From: Collinsella aerofaciens
GTDB lineage: Bacteria > Actinomycetota > Coriobacteriia > Coriobacteriales > Coriobacteriaceae
Length of the DNA: 9,917 nt
Reading direction: 5' to 3'
Assembly: GCA_008671285.1 (NCBI GenBank)
Contig: RPYR01000223.1
Coordinates: 1-9,917 of the forward strand
The number at the start of each line of letters is the position of its first letter. The stretch's first letter is position 1. This document shows positions 7,507-9,917 of the stretch, piece after piece. The notes beneath the pieces are model-generated. The model had not been told where the DNA came from. It searched no databases and saw only the letters and a list, made by a program, of their open reading frames with translations. The position numbers and the translations under genes are program-made.

Positions 7507-7751
7507 TGAATTCCGCGGTACCACCTTGTTTGACCCGGCGGATGTCTGGCCCGCCGCGCCCACTCTGTGCCTCTTGTCGCGAGGCTCACGGCTTCCCTAC
7601 TGGGACTTTGCTGCCACTGGCCGCGTGCCCGTTGAGGTCGCTGCTCGGGAGTGAACGCTTGGCCCTTGCCACCGCAGGAAGGCTTGCAGCCCATGACCTT
7701 CCCTCTCTTGCCGGCGACGCGGCGGGCAAAACCCTCTCCGTCAACGCATTG
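7466..7751 (-). promoter_or_regulatory. T-box riboswitch leader, tRNA-Phe specific
   Basis: Upstream of pheS the minus strand contains the T-box sequence AAGGTGGTACCGCGG at 7513-7527. Its UGGU bulge can pair with the ACCA end of uncharged tRNA-Phe. The arms CAAGG and CCTTG form the antiterminator stem that competes with the terminator at 7466-7506. A Stem I apical hairpin has GGAAGG/CCTTCC arms (7677-7702) around a GGGCTGCAAG loop. On its 3' side the sequence GCGTTCACTCC supplies a specifier UUC (7653-7655), a Phe codon followed by A. Further hairpins lie at 7569-7585 (GCCTC/GAGGC) and 7537-7555 (GGCGG/CCGCC). When Phe-tRNA charging falls, uncharged tRNA should stabilise the antiterminator and allow pheST expression. 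Leader about 290 nt. Specifier assignment is by position and context, not by a folded model. Confidence 0.93.
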
Positions 7752-7757
7752 GGCTAT

Positions 7758-7766
7758 AGGATAACA
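7758..7766 (-). promoter_or_regulatory. Extended -10 promoter of pheST
   Basis: The minus strand reads TGTTATCCT, an extended -10 (TGn plus TATCCT) placed so that transcription would start near 7751, just before T-box Stem I. No good -35 is visible 17 bases upstream. The remaining stretch 7767-7884 towards the divergent peptidase gene holds that gene's ribosome site and presumably its promoter, which I could not pin down. Confidence 0.42.
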
Positions 7767-7884
7767 CATTTCGCGAGCGCATCGCCGCGTTCCGTTTTGT
7801 TCGCGCTGGGTACAAGGCAGGTAGCTGTGCAAACTGGCCGCGCACCCGCCTGCGGCGCTCGGCCTGCAAGATTAAGGATACGGT

Positions 7885-9468
7885 ATGGGAAAGAAACTCG
7901 ATAAGAAGGCCAAGTCCGCCGTGGCAAAGGCCGCCAAGGGCGTCAAGGCCGCTAAAGTCGACAAGGCCGTCAAAAAGTTCCGCAAACTCGAGGGCAAGCT
8001 GTGGACTCGCGAGTACCTGCTCAAGATTGCCGAGTTCGATGGAGCGACGATTGCTCCTGCCAACGGCGCTGCCGCCCGTGCCGACGCCATGGGCACGCTT
8101 GCCGGCGAGCATCACAAGCTGCTGACCAGCGAGAAGTCCGTTGAGCTCGTACGCTCGTTAGCGCGCGAGACGGTTGCAGGCGGACACGTAGACGACCCGC
8201 AGCTGCTCGACGAGATTCGCGTGCTCGGCCGCGACCAGCGCGAGGCAAGCGTTATTCCTACCGAGGAGGCCGAGGCCTGGACCAGGCTCACCTGCGAGGC
8301 CGACGCCGTGTGGCATAAGGCCAAGACGGCCAACGACTGGGCGAGCTTTGAGCCCTATGTGGATAGAATCGTCGCCCAACTTAAGCATCAGGCCGAACTC
8401 ATGGACCCCAAGCGCGACCCATACGACGTTTGGCTCGACCAGTACGAGCGCGGCCTTTCCGCCAAGAGCTTCGACGCGTTTTGCGAGGAGGTCAAGGCCA
8501 CGGTCGTGCCGCTCGTGCACGCCATCGGCGAGCGCGGCCAGCAGCCCGATGCCGACTTTTTGCACGCCCGCGTGCCCGAGGCCGCCCAGCGCGCCATGAG
8601 CTTCGACCTGATGAAGCTCGTCGGCCTGAACCTGGACGACACCACGCTTGCCTTTACCGAGCACCCGTTTAGCGAGGGCTTTGCCGTGGGTGACGCGCGC
8701 ATCGCGACACACATCTACGAGGACGATTGCATCTCCAACGTCTACAGCATCATCCACGAGGCGGGGCACACCATGTACGAGCTGGGCGTCAATCCCGCCT
8801 ATGCGCGCACCTGCCTGGAGGGCGGCACCTCCATGGGCATCCACGAGAGCCAGAGCCGCTTCTTTGAGAACACCGTGGGCCGCAGCCGTGCCTTTATGGG
8901 ACCGCTGCTCGAGGTGCTGCGCCGCCACGCACCCGAGGTCTACGGCGACGTCGACGAGGACACGCTCTACCACGCCGTGAACATCGCGCAGCCTTCGCTG
9001 ATCCGCACCGAGGCCGACGAGCTCACCTATCCGCTGCACGTTATGGTGCGCTACGAGATCGAGCGCATGCTGTTTGCCGGCGAGGCCACGGCCAAGGACA
9101 TCCCCGCGCTTTGGAATCGCTTTATGGATGAGTACCTGGGCATTCCCGTTCCCGACGACACGCACGGCTGCCTACAGGATACGCACTGGAGCGGCGGCTC
9201 GTTTGGCTACTTCCCCACGTATGCGCTGGGCAGTGCCTACGATGCCATGTTTGTGCCGGCCATGTGCCGCGACGGTGTCGACCTTACCGGCGCCTGCGCG
9301 AGCGGCGACCTGACACCTGTCCGCGCCTGGCTGGGCGAGCACATTTGGCAGTGGGGCCGCGCCAAGGACGCGCCGGAGCTCATCAAGGGCGCGTGCGGCA
9401 TGGCGTTCGATGCCCGCTACTACTGCAGCTACCTGCAGGACAAGTTCACCACGCTCTACGAACTGTAA
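7885..9468 (+). CDS. M32-family zinc metallocarboxypeptidase
   Basis: A 527-residue protein of peptidase family M32 (thermostable carboxypeptidase 1, Taq/Pfu type), which removes C-terminal amino acids from peptides, usually as a cytoplasmic dimer. The zinc site is complete: HEAGH at 291-295 and the third ligand E321 in HESQSRFFENTVGRS (320-334). The family block IRTEADELTYPLHVMVRYEIE runs from residue 373, and the C-terminal CxxHWSGGSFGYFPTYALG-like block is present as DTHWSGGSFGYFPTYALG. No signal peptide. The first 25 or so residues are an added lysine/alanine-rich tail, MGKKLDKKAKSAVAKAAKG and similar. The ATG at 7885 has AAGGA 6 bases upstream, and no other in-frame ATG occurs until residue 69, inside the conserved domain. 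The gene is alone, divergent from pheST and convergent with glmM; stop TAA. It probably serves peptide catabolism. Confidence 0.96.
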   Translation: MGKKLDKKAKSAVAKAAKGVKAAKVDKAVKKFRKLEGKLWTREYLLKIAEFDGATIAPANGAAARADAMGTLAGEHHKLLTSEKSVELVRSLARETVAGGHVDDPQLLDEIRVLGRDQREASVIPTEEAEAWTRLTCEADAVWHKAKTANDWASFEPYVDRIVAQLKHQAELMDPKRDPYDVWLDQYERGLSAKSFDAFCEEVKATVVPLVHAIGERGQQPDADFLHARVPEAAQRAMSFDLMKLVGLNLDDTTLAFTEHPFSEGFAVGDARIATHIYEDDCISNVYSIIHEAGHTMYELGVNPAYARTCLEGGTSMGIHESQSRFFENTVGRSRAFMGPLLEVLRRHAPEVYGDVDEDTLYHAVNIAQPSLIRTEADELTYPLHVMVRYEIERMLFAGEATAKDIPALWNRFMDEYLGIPVPDDTHGCLQDTHWSGGSFGYFPTYALGSAYDAMFVPAMCRDGVDLTGACASGDLTPVRAWLGEHIWQWGRAKDAPELIKGACGMAFDARYYCSYLQDKFTTLYEL

Positions 9469-9490
9469 GGCATAACCGACACGCCAACGC

Positions 9491-9529
9491 AAAGGGGACG
9501 CCGCGGAACCAATCCGCGGCGCCCCCTTT
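9491..9529. terminator. Bidirectional terminator between the M32 gene and glmM
   Basis: A long perfect-looking hairpin: AAAGGGG then CGCCGCGGA pairs with TCCGCGGCG then CCCCTTT, with one A-C mismatch and a 5-base ACCAA loop. That is 16 pairs flanked by A on one side and T on the other, so it can terminate both the plus-strand peptidase transcript and the minus-strand glmM transcript. Confidence 0.8.
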
Positions 9530-9565
9530 CCACCTAGTTGTTTAAGAACGTCCCCAATGACTACC

Positions 9566-9917
9566 TTACAGAGCTTCCAGCGCCGCGGCGATGCGCTTCA
9601 TGGCGACGTCGGCAGCTGCCTGGTCGGGAGCTTCGGCCAAAACGCGAATCACCGACTCGGTTCCACTCTTGCGCACCAGCACGCGGCCCTCGCCCGCCAG
9701 CGACGCCTCGGCCTCGGCGATGGCGGCTTGCACGCCCATGTTGCCCAGCGCGGCATCTTTATCCGCCACGCGTACAGCAACCTGAGCCTGCGGCAGTAGC
9801 TTGCACGGAGCCGTGAGCTGCGAGAGCGTCTCGCGCTCGGCACGAATCACTTCCATCACGCGCAGCGAGGTCATAATGCCGTCGCCCGTGCGCTCGATAT
9901 CACCAAAGATCGTGTGG
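9566..9917 (-). CDS. glmM: Phosphoglucosamine mutase, C-terminal 116 residues
   Basis: The 3' part of GlmM, which interconverts glucosamine-6-phosphate and glucosamine-1-phosphate for UDP-GlcNAc and cell-wall synthesis. The visible sequence starts in the sugar-binding region (HTIFGDIERTGDGIMTSL, equivalent to the family's HxIFxxxxTTGDGxLTAL) and ends with the phosphate-binding domain motif GRVLVRKSGTESVIRVLAEA. The SGTE loop contacts the substrate phosphate. The family usually has P after R or K in LVRPSGTEP; here it is K-SGTE-S, which fits GlmM or a closely related phosphohexomutase. The catalytic serine and the metal site lie outside the window. Stop TAA, 37 bases before the shared terminator. 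Confidence 0.9.
   Translation of the reverse strand, partial: HTIFGDIERTGDGIMTSLRVMEVIRAERETLSQLTAPCKLLPQAQVAVRVADKDAALGNMGVQAAIAEAEASLAGEGRVLVRKSGTESVIRVLAEAPDQAAADVAMKRIAAALEAL

Noticed and set aside
7381..7563. Possible 61-residue N-terminal extension of PheS
   Set aside because: The frame is open but the DNA encodes the T-box and terminator; PheS proteins begin at the MSLIDDL position.
8158..9165. 335-codon minus-strand open frame opposite the M32 peptidase
   Set aside because: Antisense shadow; the plus strand carries the intact HEAGH zinc protein over the same bases.
1..9917. CRISPR arrays, tRNA or rRNA genes, insertion sequences, prophage or defence genes
   Set aside because: No regularly spaced repeats, cloverleaf sequences, transposase motifs or phage-type proteins were seen on either strand.

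Overview
The window looks like chromosomal DNA of a high-G+C, anaerobic, gut-type Actinobacterium, most likely a coriobacterium of the Collinsella kind. That is an inference from base composition, protein style, a NikMN-type metal transporter and a long T-box leader in front of pheST; no rRNA or other decisive marker is present. Except for one peptidase gene, everything reads on the minus strand. There is no sign of phage, insertion sequence, CRISPR array or tRNA. This is mostly a housekeeping region, and its interest lies in regulation and in one broken reading frame.

Layout from high to low coordinate along the minus strand: the 3' end of glmM (phosphoglucosamine mutase, 9566-9917) converges on the plus-strand M32 metallocarboxypeptidase gene (7885-9468), and a strong two-way hairpin terminator (9491-9529) lies between them. 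Divergent from the peptidase is the phenylalanyl-tRNA synthetase operon: extended -10 promoter (about 7758-7766), a roughly 290-nt T-box leader with a UUC (Phe) specifier and intact antiterminator and terminator, then pheS (6304-7380) and pheT (3787-6240). pheT carries an in-frame TAG at codon 648 of 818 (4297-4299). The frame is otherwise open to the normal C-terminus.

After 245 non-coding bases comes a three-gene energy-coupling-factor metal importer: a fused CbiM/NikM-N substrate-capture protein (2456-3541), the CbiQ transmembrane component (1642-2478) and the CbiO ATPase (825-1613). Its promoter (-10 at 3637-3642, -35 at 3660-3665) is followed directly by a perfect inverted repeat of GTGTTACG and CGTAACAC arms at 3599-3626. 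This has the geometry of a NikR operator and suggests nickel rather than cobalt as substrate. The last gene (1-744, running out of the window) encodes the N-terminal 248 residues of a zinc-dependent phospholipase C-like protein.

Together: phenylalanine starvation is read by the T-box to switch pheST on; nickel sufficiency probably shuts the importer off through NikR. The most notable oddity is the amber codon in an essential aminoacyl-tRNA synthetase gene.
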